Shown here: one piece after another, positions 17,357-25,770 of the stretch
Layout: the number at the start of each line of letters is the position of its first letter
Position numbering within the stretch: position 1 is the first letter of the stretch
Assembly: GCA_024684055.1 (NCBI GenBank)
Contig: JAIKXN010000239.1
Coordinates: forward strand, 96,325-160,324
Direction of reading: 5' to 3'
Origin: Lachnospiraceae bacterium
GTDB taxonomy: Bacteria > Bacillota > Clostridia > Lachnospirales > Lachnospiraceae
DNA: 64,000 nt
The notes under the pieces: generated by a model
Told to the model about the DNA's origin: nothing
Databases searched by the model: none
Seen by the model: only the letters and a program-made list of their open reading frames with translations
Made by a program: the position numbers and the translations under genes

Positions 17357-20300
17357 ATGTATTTAAAAAGCATTGAAGTTCAGGGCTTTAAGTCTTTTGC
17401 GAATAAAATAGTTCTTCAGTTTAATAACGGAATTACCGGTATAGTAGGACCTAACGGTTCGGGTAAAAGCAATGTTGCTGATGCGGTAAGATGGGTTCTC
17501 GGAGAACAGAGGATCAAGCAGTTAAGAGGCGCATCCATGCAGGATGTCATCTTTTCGGGAACGGAACTCAGAAAACCTGTCGGCAGCGCTTACGTTGCAA
17601 TCACTCTTGATAATTCTGACCACGCTCTTTCGATAGATTTTGACGAAGTTACGGTTGCCAGAAGAATATACAGATCCGGTGAATCGGAATATCTCATTAA
17701 CGGAACGGTATGCAGATTAAAGGACGTTAATGAGCTTTTTTATGATACGGGTATTGGTAAGGAAGGCTATTCCATTATCGGTCAGGGACAGATTGACAAA
17801 ATCTTAAGTTCCAAACCCGAAGACAGAAGAGAACTTTTTGACGAAGCTGCAGGCATCGTTAAATATAAAAGACGTAAAGTTGAAGCATTAAAAAAACTTG
17901 AAAACGAAAGAGCCAATCTCCTTCGTGTTACGGATATTTTATCCGAACTCGACAGACAGATCGGGCCTCTCGAAAAGCAGTCACAGAAAGCAAAGATTTA
18001 TCTTTCCAAAAAGGAAGAGTTAAAAAAATACGATATAAACGTATTCCTTCTCGATTCGGAAGTTATTGACAAGAAGATTACCGAACTTACCGAAAAAGAA
18101 GCGATTGCTCAGAAAGATTTCGAAGAAGTTTCTCTTGCAAATGAAAAACTCAAAAGAGATTACGAAGAAGTTGAAAATATTTTAAGTCATCTCGATGAGG
18201 AAATCGAAGAAAACAGAGCAAAACTTGCCGATACGGATGTGCTTCGCGAAAAACTTGAAGGCGAGATCAAAGTCCTTAACGAACAGATTTCCACTGCAAC
18301 GGACAATATCGGTCATCTTGATACGAGACTTGCAAGTATTGACGAATCCATCAAAAACAAAAATGAAGAAATCGAAAAGGTCGTTGAATTAAAATCACAG
18401 ATCGATAACGAGATAGCCGAGAAGAAAAAAGACAGTGATGCCCAGAAGGCAAAACTTGACGAAATAGAAGCTCTTATCGAAACCGTATCTTCTTACATTG
18501 ACAAGGGCAACAGTTATATCATCGAGATACTTAACGAAAGAGCAACGATAAAGGCTGATATTTCAGGTATTGAAAGCAATATTTCCCAGAGGAATATCAG
18601 ACTTTCCGAAGTTAATGCAAAACTTCTTGCAGCCAAATCCGTTGAAGAGAAGCATAATCAGGAAGTTAAGAAATTCGAGGATGAATTCAAGAAGATTACC
18701 GATGAGATTTCCGAACTTAACAAAAAGGGCAAGGAACTTGATTCGATGACTTCATCATTCCATGATGAACTTGCTCTTGCTGACGACAAATTAAAGGATA
18801 TCCAGTCAAAATATCATCAGGAAAAATCAAGGCTTGACGCTGTTTCAAACATCGCCGAAAGATATGACGGATTCAACTCTTCGATCAAAAGAGTCATGGA
18901 GCAGAAGCAGTCGGATAAACGTATCATAGGTGTTGTTGCAGATATTCTCAAAGTTGATCCCAAATATGAAACAGCCATTGAAATAGCACTCGGCGGCAAT
19001 ATTCAGAATATTGTCACGAAGGATGAGGACTGTGCCAAGAAGCTTATCGAGCTTTTAAAGAGAGAAAGAGCCGGACGAGCAACTTTCCTTCCGCTTACAT
19101 CTCTTACGAATCCTCAGGAATTCAAACAGCCTGAATCTTTAAATGAAAAAGGCGTTATCGGTAAAGCTGATGAAATCGTCGAATGCGATGATGAATTCAG
19201 ATGTGTTGCAGAAGCGATGCTTGGCAGAATACTTGTAGTTGATAATGTCGACAATGCTTTAAAGATTGCCAGAAAATATGAATTCGGCATAAGAATGGTT
19301 ACGCTTGAGGGTGAACTTCTTATCCCGGGCGGCGGTATCAGCGGCGGTAATTTCAAAAACAATTCGAACCTTCTCGGAAGAAGAAGAGAAATCGAAGAGT
19401 TAAACGATAAGGTTAAGAAACTTTCCGATGAACAGAATAAAGTTCTTGAGGAAATCGAAAACATAAAGACGAGAAGAAATGAAGTCAGAGCTCAGATCAT
19501 GAAGAACAAAGATGATCTGCAGGATGCCTTCATCAGACAGAATTCTGCCAGAATAAACTGTGAGAACGCCAAGGAAAAGATGGGTTCCACCATGTCTGAT
19601 TTTGATGCTCTTCGCGAAGAGGCCGCAATGATAGCTCTCGATCTCGAAACCTTTGCAAAGAATAAAGAGGAAAAAGAGTTACTTTTCACGCAGTCTGTTG
19701 AAAATGAAGAGAACGAGAAAAAGAAAATCGAATCCAAACAGGCTGAACTTGTCGAACTCAAGAATCAGGAAGCCGAAAAGGCTTCTAAAGCCAATGACGC
19801 TCATCTGGTAATGGAAAAACTTTATCAGAAACAGGAATTCGAGCAGTCGAATCTCGACAGAATCAAAGCCGAGGCTGAAAGATTCGTTAAAGAAAAAGAA
19901 GAAGTTATTTCAAACAGAAAACTTACCGATGAGGAAATAGAGAAGAAGAAAGAAGACCTTGAAAGCATAAGAGAAACCATCAAGGCAGGCTCTGCTTCAC
20001 AGTCCGAGGCGGAAAAGAAACTTAATGAAGATATTGAACGTAAGGAAGAACTCGTTAAAAAGAGAAAATCCTACTTCGATGAAAAAGATGCGATAAGCGA
20101 GAAAGTTAGCAACTGCGAAAAGGAAATCATCCGTCTTCAGAGTGCAAGAGAGAAACAACAGGAAAACCTTGCTTCATTCTCGTCTTATATCTGGCAGGAA
20201 TACGATATCACTTTGCAGGATGCCAAACTTTTGAGGGATGAGGAACTTGACAATCTTTCCGAAATGAAAAAGAAAGTTCATTCATTAAAGGATGAGATCA

Positions 20301-20935
20301 AAAAACTCGGCGATGTCAATGTAAACTCAATAGAAGAATACAAAGAAGTGTTTGAAAGACATTCGTTCCTTTCGACACAGCATAAAGACCTTCTTGAAGC
20401 TGAGAAAGAACTTGTAAAGATAATCGATGAACTTGATACGGCCATGAGAACTCAGTTTAAACAGCAATTCGGTCTTATTTCACAGGAATTCGAGAAAGTA
20501 TTCAGAGAATTGTTCGGTGGCGGTAAAGCTACTCTTGAACTTCTTGACGAAGAGGATATTCTTGAAGCCGGAATTAAGATCAATGCTCAGCCGCCCGGAA
20601 AGAAACTCCAGAATATGATGCAGTTATCCGGTGGCGAAAAGGCACTTACGGCCATATCCCTGCTCTTTGCGATCCAGAATCTTAAACCTTCGCCTTTCTG
20701 TCTGCTCGACGAAATCGAAGCGGCTCTTGATGAAAGCAACGTAGACAGATTCGCAAAATACCTGATGAAGATGACGAAAAATACTCAGTTTATAGTCATT
20801 ACTCACAGAAGGGGTACAATGTACAAAGCTGACAGACTTTACGGTATTACAATGCAGGAGAAAGGTGTATCGGCTCTTGTATCCGTAGATCTTGTCGAAA
20901 AAGAACTTGAGAAAGAAGAAAAAAAGGCTGAATAA
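17357..20935 (+). CDS. smc: Chromosome segregation ATPase SMC
   Basis: SMC with ScpA/ScpB forms the condensin that organises the chromosome. The 1192-residue product has the full layout: N-terminal Walker A GPNGSGKSN (31-39), a long coiled coil, a hinge near the middle (about residues 515-680, with IVTKDEDCAKKLI and the GGGISGG motif), a second coiled coil, and the C-terminal head with the LSGGEKALTAISLLFAIQ signature and Walker B FCLLDEIEAALDE. Normal length. It sits between rnc and ftsY, a common Bacillota order. Confidence 0.97.
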   Translation: MYLKSIEVQGFKSFANKIVLQFNNGITGIVGPNGSGKSNVADAVRWVLGEQRIKQLRGASMQDVIFSGTELRKPVGSAYVAITLDNSDHALSIDFDEVTVARRIYRSGESEYLINGTVCRLKDVNELFYDTGIGKEGYSIIGQGQIDKILSSKPEDRRELFDEAAGIVKYKRRKVEALKKLENERANLLRVTDILSELDRQIGPLEKQSQKAKIYLSKKEELKKYDINVFLLDSEVIDKKITELTEKEAIAQKDFEEVSLANEKLKRDYEEVENILSHLDEEIEENRAKLADTDVLREKLEGEIKVLNEQISTATDNIGHLDTRLASIDESIKNKNEEIEKVVELKSQIDNEIAEKKKDSDAQKAKLDEIEALIETVSSYIDKGNSYIIEILNERATIKADISGIESNISQRNIRLSEVNAKLLAAKSVEEKHNQEVKKFEDEFKKITDEISELNKKGKELDSMTSSFHDELALADDKLKDIQSKYHQEKSRLDAVSNIAERYDGFNSSIKRVMEQKQSDKRIIGVVADILKVDPKYETAIEIALGGNIQNIVTKDEDCAKKLIELLKRERAGRATFLPLTSLTNPQEFKQPESLNEKGVIGKADEIVECDDEFRCVAEAMLGRILVVDNVDNALKIARKYEFGIRMVTLEGELLIPGGGISGGNFKNNSNLLGRRREIEELNDKVKKLSDEQNKVLEEIENIKTRRNEVRAQIMKNKDDLQDAFIRQNSARINCENAKEKMGSTMSDFDALREEAAMIALDLETFAKNKEEKELLFTQSVENEENEKKKIESKQAELVELKNQEAEKASKANDAHLVMEKLYQKQEFEQSNLDRIKAEAERFVKEKEEVISNRKLTDEEIEKKKEDLESIRETIKAGSASQSEAEKKLNEDIERKEELVKKRKSYFDEKDAISEKVSNCEKEIIRLQSAREKQQENLASFSSYIWQEYDITLQDAKLLRDEELDNLSEMKKKVHSLKDEIKKLGDVNVNSIEEYKEVFERHSFLSTQHKDLLEAEKELVKIIDELDTAMRTQFKQQFGLISQEFEKVFRELFGGGKATLELLDEEDILEAGIKINAQPPGKKLQNMMQLSGGEKALTAISLLFAIQNLKPSPFCLLDEIEAALDESNVDRFAKYLMKMTKNTQFIVITHRRGTMYKADRLYGITMQEKGVSALVSVDLVEKELEKEEKKAE

Positions 20936-20937
20936 AT

Positions 20938-21867
20938 ATGGAAAAAGAAAAAACCGGCTTTTTTGCTAAACTGAAAAACGGTCTTAACAAGACAAGAATT
21001 AATCTGCTCGACGGATTGGACAGCGTTTTCCATGGTTTTTCGGAAATCGATGATGATTTTTACGAAGAACTTGAAGAAGTTCTCGTAATGGCTGACATCG
21101 GCGTAATGACCACCGGAGAAATAATCGAGGAGATCAAGACACTCGTAAAAGTTGAACATATCAAGAAACCTGAAGACTGCAGGGAATATCTTATCGATCT
21201 TCTTGCAAAAAGACTTACGGTTGATTCCGAAGGTTATTCGTTTGAAAACGAAAAATCGATAATTTTTGTTATCGGTGTAAACGGCGTAGGAAAGACGACA
21301 ACAATCGGAAAACTTGCTTATAACTTTAAGAAAGACAACAAAAAGGTATTGATTGCCGCTGCCGATACTTTCAGAGCCGCAGCGACCGAACAGCTTGAAG
21401 TATGGGCTGAAAGAGTCGGAGTTACAATGATAGGCTCCAAAGAAGGAACGGATCCCGCGAGCGTAATTTACGACGCGCTTCAGTCCGCAAAGGCCAAGGA
21501 TATGGATATTCTTCTTTGCGACACTGCGGGAAGACTACACAATAAGAAGAACCTTATGGAAGAACTCAAGAAGATGAACAGGATCATCGACAAAGAGTTC
21601 CCAGGAATTCATCGTGAGAATTTCCTGGTACTTGATGCATCCACAGGGCAGAACGCACTTAATCAGGCCAAAGAATTCAAAGAAGCCTGCGATATTACGG
21701 GTATAATCCTTACTAAAATGGACGGAACGGCCAAAGGCGGTATTGCGATCGCCATCTGGCAGGAACTTAAGATTCCCGTTAAATTCATCGGCGTGGGTGA
21801 AGGAATTGAAGATTTGCAGAAATTTGATTCAAAATCATTTGTTAAAGCTATTTTTGAAGAATCTTAA
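20938..21867 (+). CDS. ftsY: Signal recognition particle receptor FtsY
   Basis: FtsY docks the signal recognition particle at the membrane. The 309-residue GTPase has a short N-terminal lead, the helical N domain (about 10-90), then the G domain with GVNGVGKT (113-120), DTFRAAATEQLE, DTAGRLHNK, TKMDGTAKGG and GVGEGIEDL. The acidic A domain of enterobacterial FtsY is missing, as usual for Bacillota. It starts two bases after smc ends and is followed by a terminator. Confidence 0.97.
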   Translation: MEKEKTGFFAKLKNGLNKTRINLLDGLDSVFHGFSEIDDDFYEELEEVLVMADIGVMTTGEIIEEIKTLVKVEHIKKPEDCREYLIDLLAKRLTVDSEGYSFENEKSIIFVIGVNGVGKTTTIGKLAYNFKKDNKKVLIAAADTFRAAATEQLEVWAERVGVTMIGSKEGTDPASVIYDALQSAKAKDMDILLCDTAGRLHNKKNLMEELKKMNRIIDKEFPGIHRENFLVLDASTGQNALNQAKEFKEACDITGIILTKMDGTAKGGIAIAIWQELKIPVKFIGVGEGIEDLQKFDSKSFVKAIFEES

Positions 21868-21899
21868 ACTTTAAAGATCCTGATTTAAAGAAAATTCGG

Positions 21900-21938
21900 G
21901 GGTGTCAAGTAAAAAGTCTTGACACCCTTGATTATTTT
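21900..21938 (+). terminator. Intrinsic terminator of the plsX-ftsY operon
   Basis: Perfect 10-base-pair stem GGGTGTCAAG (21900-21909) / CTTGACACCC (21918-21927), 8-base loop, followed by TTGATTATTTTT. The U-tract is interrupted, so some readthrough is likely. Confidence 0.75.
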
Positions 21939-21947
21939 TGTTATATT
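21919..21947 (+). promoter_or_regulatory. Promoter of ylxM-ffh, embedded in ftsY terminator
   Basis: TTGACA (21919-21924), 17-base spacer, TATATT (21942-21947). The -35 box is formed by the 3' arm of the preceding terminator stem. Confidence 0.7.
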
Positions 21948-21992
21948 TAACGGGCTGGAAAATTTCGGTTATTGTTTTTTATGGAGGTTGTT

Positions 21993-22331
21993 ATGGACAG
22001 AATTGTAGAGAGATCTCTGCTTTTTGACATTTACGGCAATCTTTTGACAGAACATCAGAGAAAAATATATTCGGATGTTGTCGACAATGATTATTCTCTT
22101 TCGGAAATAGGCGAAGAGATGGGGATTTCCAGACAGGGTGTCCATGATGCCGTAAAAAGAATCGATAAGATTTTAAATGATTACGAAGACAGACTTCATT
22201 TTGCTTCGAATTATCTTAAAAATCTTGAAACGATAGACAGAATAAGATATGAGTTGGATGAGATTTCAAAGAACGGTACGGATGTTTCGATTATTGCCGG
22301 TCTTTTGAATGATCTTTCTGAGGATATATAA
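21993..22331 (+). CDS. ylxM: YlxM family helix-turn-helix protein
   Basis: A 112-residue UPF0122 protein with a sigma-70 region 4-like helix-turn-helix (YSLSEIGEEMGISRQGVHDAVKR). The family is almost always next to ffh and is thought to support signal recognition particle function; the molecular role is not settled. An ATG at 21972 is in frame, but GGAGG (21983-21987) lies between, so 21993 is chosen. Its last base is shared with the ffh ATG (TAATG), so the two are translationally coupled. Confidence 0.93.
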   Translation: MDRIVERSLLFDIYGNLLTEHQRKIYSDVVDNDYSLSEIGEEMGISRQGVHDAVKRIDKILNDYEDRLHFASNYLKNLETIDRIRYELDEISKNGTDVSIIAGLLNDLSEDI

Positions 22332-23692
22332 TGGCTTTTGAAAATTTAACTGATAAACTTACAAAAGTATTTAAAAATCTTCGCTCCAAGGGACGTTTGA
22401 CTGAGGATGACGTTAAGGTTGCTTTAAAAGAAGTCAAACTTGCTCTTCTTGAAGCGGACGTCAACTACAAAGTCGTTAAGACTTTTATCAAAAGTGTTGA
22501 AGAGAGAGCAGTCGGAACGGAAGTTCTTGAAGGACTCAATCCCGGACAGGCTGTTATAAAGATAGTTAACGAAGAACTTACCAATGTTCTCGGCTCTGAA
22601 ACCGTGGAACTTAAATTCGAACCCGGACAGGCGATTACCGTAATCATGCTTTGCGGTCTTCAGGGTGCAGGTAAAACGACCACGGCTGCCAAACTTGCCG
22701 GCAAGTTTATTCAGAAAGGCAAGAAACCTTTGCTTGTAGCACTTGACGTTTACAGACCTGCCGCTATCAAGCAGTTACAGGTTAACGGTGAAAAACAGGG
22801 CGTTGATGTTTTCTCGATGGGAGATAACGTAAAGCCTGTTGAAATCGCCAAGGCTTCAATCGAATATGCAAAGAATAACAAACACAATGTTGTTATCTTC
22901 GATACGGCAGGACGTCTTCATATTGACGAAGAGCTTATGAACGAGCTTGTGGAAATCAAGAAGAATGTAGACGTTCACAAGACGCTTCTCGTTGTCGATG
23001 CGATGATCGGTCAGGATTCCGTAAATGTTGCTTCGGATTTCAATCAGAGAATCGGAATCGACGGTCTTATCTTAAGCAAGATGGACGGCGATACAAGAGG
23101 CGGTGCCGCATTATCGATTAAATCCGTTACGGGTGTTCCCATTCTTTATGTAGGTATGGGAGAAAAACTTTCGGATCTCGAACAGTTCTATCCCGACAGA
23201 ATGGCAAACAGAATCCTCGGAATGGGCGATGTTCTTACTCTTATCGATAAAGTTATGGCTGAGACCGAAGAAATCGATAAAGATAAAGAAAAAGACATGA
23301 TGGCCAGACTCAAGAAAGGAAAGTTTGATTTCAACGACTACCTTGAGAGTATGAACCAGATGAAGAAAATGGGCGGACTTTCATCAATGCTCGGACTTAT
23401 GCCGAACCTTGGAATTTCCAAGGATGACCTTGAAGGCGCGATTGATGAAAAGCAGATTAAACAGATGGAAGCAATCGTTCTTTCGATGACAAAGAAGGAA
23501 AGAGCGAATCCCAAACTTCTCAATCCTCAGAGAAAACATCGAATCGCAAAAGGTGCCGGAGTTGATATTTCGGTGGTAAACAGATTCATCAAACAGTTTG
23601 AACAGACTCAGAAGATGATGAAACAAATGCCGGGTCTTATGGGAGGAAAGAAAAGACACGGTTTCGGCGGCGGATTCAGAATGCCGTTTTAA
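22331..23692 (+). CDS. ffh: Signal recognition particle protein Ffh
   Basis: Ffh binds signal sequences and SRP RNA and delivers ribosomes to FtsY. The 453-residue protein has the N domain, a GTPase domain with GLQGAGKT (109-116), DVYRPAAIKQL, DTAGRLHIDE and SKMDGDTRGG, and a Met-rich M domain (about 305-430) ending in a Gly/Met-rich tail. Normal length. rpsP and khpA follow, the typical order; the SRP RNA gene is not in the window. Confidence 0.97.
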   Translation: MAFENLTDKLTKVFKNLRSKGRLTEDDVKVALKEVKLALLEADVNYKVVKTFIKSVEERAVGTEVLEGLNPGQAVIKIVNEELTNVLGSETVELKFEPGQAITVIMLCGLQGAGKTTTAAKLAGKFIQKGKKPLLVALDVYRPAAIKQLQVNGEKQGVDVFSMGDNVKPVEIAKASIEYAKNNKHNVVIFDTAGRLHIDEELMNELVEIKKNVDVHKTLLVVDAMIGQDSVNVASDFNQRIGIDGLILSKMDGDTRGGAALSIKSVTGVPILYVGMGEKLSDLEQFYPDRMANRILGMGDVLTLIDKVMAETEEIDKDKEKDMMARLKKGKFDFNDYLESMNQMKKMGGLSSMLGLMPNLGISKDDLEGAIDEKQIKQMEAIVLSMTKKERANPKLLNPQRKHRIAKGAGVDISVVNRFIKQFEQTQKMMKQMPGLMGGKKRHGFGGGFRMPF

Positions 23693-23722
23693 TTAAGTCA
23701 ATTTCTTCCTATTCGGAAGCAT

Positions 23723-23750
23723 TTGAAAATAAATTTTTATATTTTATATA
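23723..23750 (+). promoter_or_regulatory. Putative promoter of rpsP
   Basis: TTGAAA (23723-23728), 16-base spacer, TATATA (23745-23750), directly before the rpsP ribosome binding site. The very short leader and AT-rich setting make this tentative; rpsP may also be read from the ffh transcript. Confidence 0.35.
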
Positions 23751-23764
23751 CGGAGGACAAAGAA

Positions 23765-24010
23765 ATGTCAGTTAAAATCAGATTAAGCAGAATGGGTTAT
23801 AAGAGAAATCCTATTTACAGAATCGTTGTTTCAGATTCTCGTACAGCAAGAAACGGCGGATGCATCGAAGAAATCGGTACATACGATCCCAACAGGAATC
23901 CTTCTGAATTCAAAGTTAATGAAGAAGCAGCAAAGAAATGGTTAAACAACGGCGCTCAGCCCACAGAAACAGTTGCTAAGATCTTCAAGATTGCAGGTAT
24001 CGAAAAATAA
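23765..24010 (+). CDS. rpsP: 30S ribosomal protein S16
   Basis: An 81-residue S16, with the family start [20 protein letters not shown] and the GTYDP segment. An in-frame ATG at 23723 would add 14 residues but lacks a ribosome binding site; CGGAGG (23751-23756) precedes the ATG at 23765. khpA follows after 26 bases. Confidence 0.97.
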   Translation: MSVKIRLSRMGYKRNPIYRIVVSDSRTARNGGCIEEIGTYDPNRNPSEFKVNEEAAKKWLNNGAQPTETVAKIFKIAGIEK

Positions 24011-24036
24011 TTCGGGATAACAAGGGAGGCGAATTC

Positions 24037-24264
24037 GTGAAAGAATTAGTTGAAACAATTGCCAAAGCTCTTGTAGATCATCCTGAAGAGGTTACTGTAA
24101 CTGAAAATGCAGACGGTAAGAATATCGAGATTAATCTCCATGTGGCACAAAGCGATATGGGTAAAGTAATCGGGAAACAGGGCAGAATAGCCAAAGCGAT
24201 CAGAACGGTTGTTAAGGCAGCTTCTGTTAAGGATGATTTACAGGTTGATGTAAATATTGAATAA
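24037..24264 (+). CDS. khpA: KH-domain RNA-binding protein KhpA
   Basis: A 75-residue protein consisting of one KH domain with the RNA-binding GxxG loop (VIGKQGRIAK). KhpA works with KhpB/Jag in RNA binding and control of cell division and elongation in several Bacillota. It starts at GTG after GGGAGGCG and follows rpsP as usual. In most relatives rimM and trmD come next; here the next gene is on the opposite strand, six bases away. Confidence 0.93.
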   Translation: MKELVETIAKALVDHPEEVTVTENADGKNIEINLHVAQSDMGKVIGKQGRIAKAIRTVVKAASVKDDLQVDVNIE

Positions 24265-24270
24265 AAGGGA

Positions 24271-24537
24271 TTAATCTTCTTCGATTATTTGAATTTCGAG
24301 ATAATCAAAATCGATTGATTCTATAAAAGAATCTTTGCCAAAACGTGTTTTGGATATCGATTTGAATTCGGAAATGTTTTTGTCCAGCCAGATAGGTACA
24401 GACAGATCAAATTGGTAACAGCCGTTTTCCAGAGATTTCAGGACTTTGTGAGTACGGGTATCGCAGCTTTCGTCGGAAATTGTTATATCTTTTATCTGAT
24501 GATTGTCTTTGATTTCCTTGATCCAGAGTCTGAACAT
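24271..24537 (-). CDS. Conserved small protein of Lachnospiraceae, unknown function
   Basis: An 88-residue protein beginning MFRLWIKEIKDN and ending DYLEIQIIEED, with a THKVLKSLENGCYQFDLSVP-like centre and a KTRFGKDSF segment. I recall closely similar proteins as a widespread hypothetical in Lachnospiraceae; no function or domain is known to me. It has no signal peptide or membrane segment. The ATG follows GAGGTAA on the minus strand. It is convergent with khpA and divergent from rplS, and occupies the place where rimM-trmD would be expected. Confidence 0.82.
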   Translation of the reverse strand: MFRLWIKEIKDNHQIKDITISDESCDTRTHKVLKSLENGCYQFDLSVPIWLDKNISEFKSISKTRFGKDSFIESIDFDYLEIQIIEED

Positions 24538-24633
24538 AAATTACCTCACTGATTGCCTGAAAAATATTATCGTTGTTTATTTTAACACAGTTTGGATTAT
24601 ATTTCGATGAATATTTATTTTTGTATTGAATTA

Positions 24634-24662
24634 TTGTGATTTTTGTGGTAATTTATTATAGT
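24634..24662 (+). promoter_or_regulatory. Promoter of rplS
   Basis: TTGTGA (24634-24639), 17-base spacer, TATAGT (24657-24662). Transcription would start near 24669, just before the structured leader. Confidence 0.55.
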
Positions 24663-24664
24663 TG

Positions 24665-24725
24665 CGTGTAAAGAGATGGTCCGCTGAGCCGATTTCGGAC
24701 TTAAGAACATCCGATGAAACATAAA
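24665..24725 (+). ncRNA. Putative L19 (rplS) leader element
   Basis: The leader can form GTCCG (24679-24683) with CGGAC (24696-24700). The overlapping TCGGA (24695-24699) can instead pair with TCCGA (24710-24714), so two folds compete. A structured L19 leader, thought to serve L19 autoregulation, is known before rplS in many Bacillota. Assignment is from position and this compact GC-rich fold in AT-rich DNA; a covariance-model match was not run. Confidence 0.55.
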
Positions 24726-24736
24726 GGAGATTTATC

Positions 24737-25081
24737 ATGAACGAAATTATTAAAGAGATTGAAAGTGCTCAGTTAAAAGAGAGCGTTCCTGCTTTCCAGG
24801 TTGGTGACACAGTAAAGGTTCACAACAGAATTCAGGAAGGCAACAAGTCAAGAATCCAGATCTTTGAAGGAACAGTAATTAAGATTCAGGGTGGTTCAAA
24901 CCGTCAGACATTTACAGTTCGTAAGATTTCAAACGGATGCGGTGTTGAGAAAACATGGCCCATCCATTCACCTAACGTAGCTGATGTTGAAGTTGTACGT
25001 AAAGGTAAGATCAGAAGAGCTAAACTTTTCTACTTAAGAGACAGAGTAGGAAAGAGAGCAAAAGTAAAAGAAAAAATGTAA
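24737..25081 (+). CDS. rplS: 50S ribosomal protein L19
   Basis: A 114-residue L19 at the 30S-50S interface, with the family segments [23 protein letters not shown] and [23 protein letters not shown]. Start behind AAAGGAG. It has its own promoter, leader and terminator, and the usual rimM-trmD partners upstream are absent. Confidence 0.97.
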   Translation: MNEIIKEIESAQLKESVPAFQVGDTVKVHNRIQEGNKSRIQIFEGTVIKIQGGSNRQTFTVRKISNGCGVEKTWPIHSPNVADVEVVRKGKIRRAKLFYLRDRVGKRAKVKEKM

Positions 25082-25091
25082 TTGCTTTTTA

Positions 25092-25118
25092 AAAGGCGGG
25101 TTTTACCCGCCTTTATTT
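25092..25118 (+). terminator. Intrinsic terminator of rplS
   Basis: Perfect 9-base-pair stem AAAGGCGGG (25092-25100) / CCCGCCTTT (25106-25114) with loop TTTTA, then TATTT. Confidence 0.88.
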
Positions 25119-25145
25119 GTCTTTAAATACAGCTTGTTGTATAAT
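25117..25145 (+). promoter_or_regulatory. Promoter of the lepB-rbgA-lepB-rnhB cluster
   Basis: TTGTCT (25117-25122), 17-base spacer, perfect TATAAT (25140-25145), directly after the rplS terminator. Confidence 0.7.
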
Positions 25146-25182
25146 TAATGAATCCAGATAATGACATTAAGGATTTTCAGAT

Positions 25183-25764
25183 ATGAAAAAGAAGGCCGGA
25201 CTTACATTTGTCAAAAAAGAAAAAAAGATCAAAACGCATCATTTCACTTCGGTTTTTTTGTTATTTTTCTGGATGGCCGCAGTATCTTTTATAGCTTTTG
25301 TACTTGTACTTGTTTTCGGTACGCGTTCTGCGGTTATCGGAGACAGTATGAATCCGGTATTGGTAAATTCCCAGGAAGTATTGATCAATAAGGCTTCGTA
25401 TATAATCCTTAAGCCGCGTGTCAATGATATTGTGGCATTTTATCCTCACGGAAACAAGAATTCGCATATGTATATAAAAAGGATTGTTGCCACACCCGGA
25501 GACAAAGTAATTATCGAGGACGGAAATCTCTATGTTAACGGAGAAGTTTATCACAGAGAAGGACACCTTGATTATATTGAATATGCAGGACTGGCCGAGA
25601 ATGAAATCGTTCTTGAAAAAGGCGAATATTTTGTAATGGGCGATAACTGCAACGATTCCGAAGATTCAAGATACGGCAATATAGGAAGCGTTTCTTCGGA
25701 CGAAATTGTCGGAAGAGTATGGTTTCATTTTCCTTTCGAAGACATGAAAATGGGTTTTAACTGA
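25183..25764 (+). CDS. lepB: Signal peptidase I (first copy)
   Basis: A 193-residue membrane protease that removes signal peptides from exported proteins. One N-terminal transmembrane helix (about 24-46) follows a basic cytoplasmic start; the catalytic serine is S55 (GDSMNP) and the general-base lysine is K99 (YIKRIVA), with the later box GDNCNDSEDSR. Most family members have GDNRxxSxDSR, so the Asn-Cys variation at this box is mild. A second, distinct signal peptidase lies 0.9 kb downstream across rbgA, so this cluster makes two isoenzymes. Confidence 0.94.
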   Translation: MKKKAGLTFVKKEKKIKTHHFTSVFLLFFWMAAVSFIAFVLVLVFGTRSAVIGDSMNPVLVNSQEVLINKASYIILKPRVNDIVAFYPHGNKNSHMYIKRIVATPGDKVIIEDGNLYVNGEVYHREGHLDYIEYAGLAENEIVLEKGEYFVMGDNCNDSEDSRYGNIGSVSSDEIVGRVWFHFPFEDMKMGFN

Positions 25765-25770
25765 GAATTT

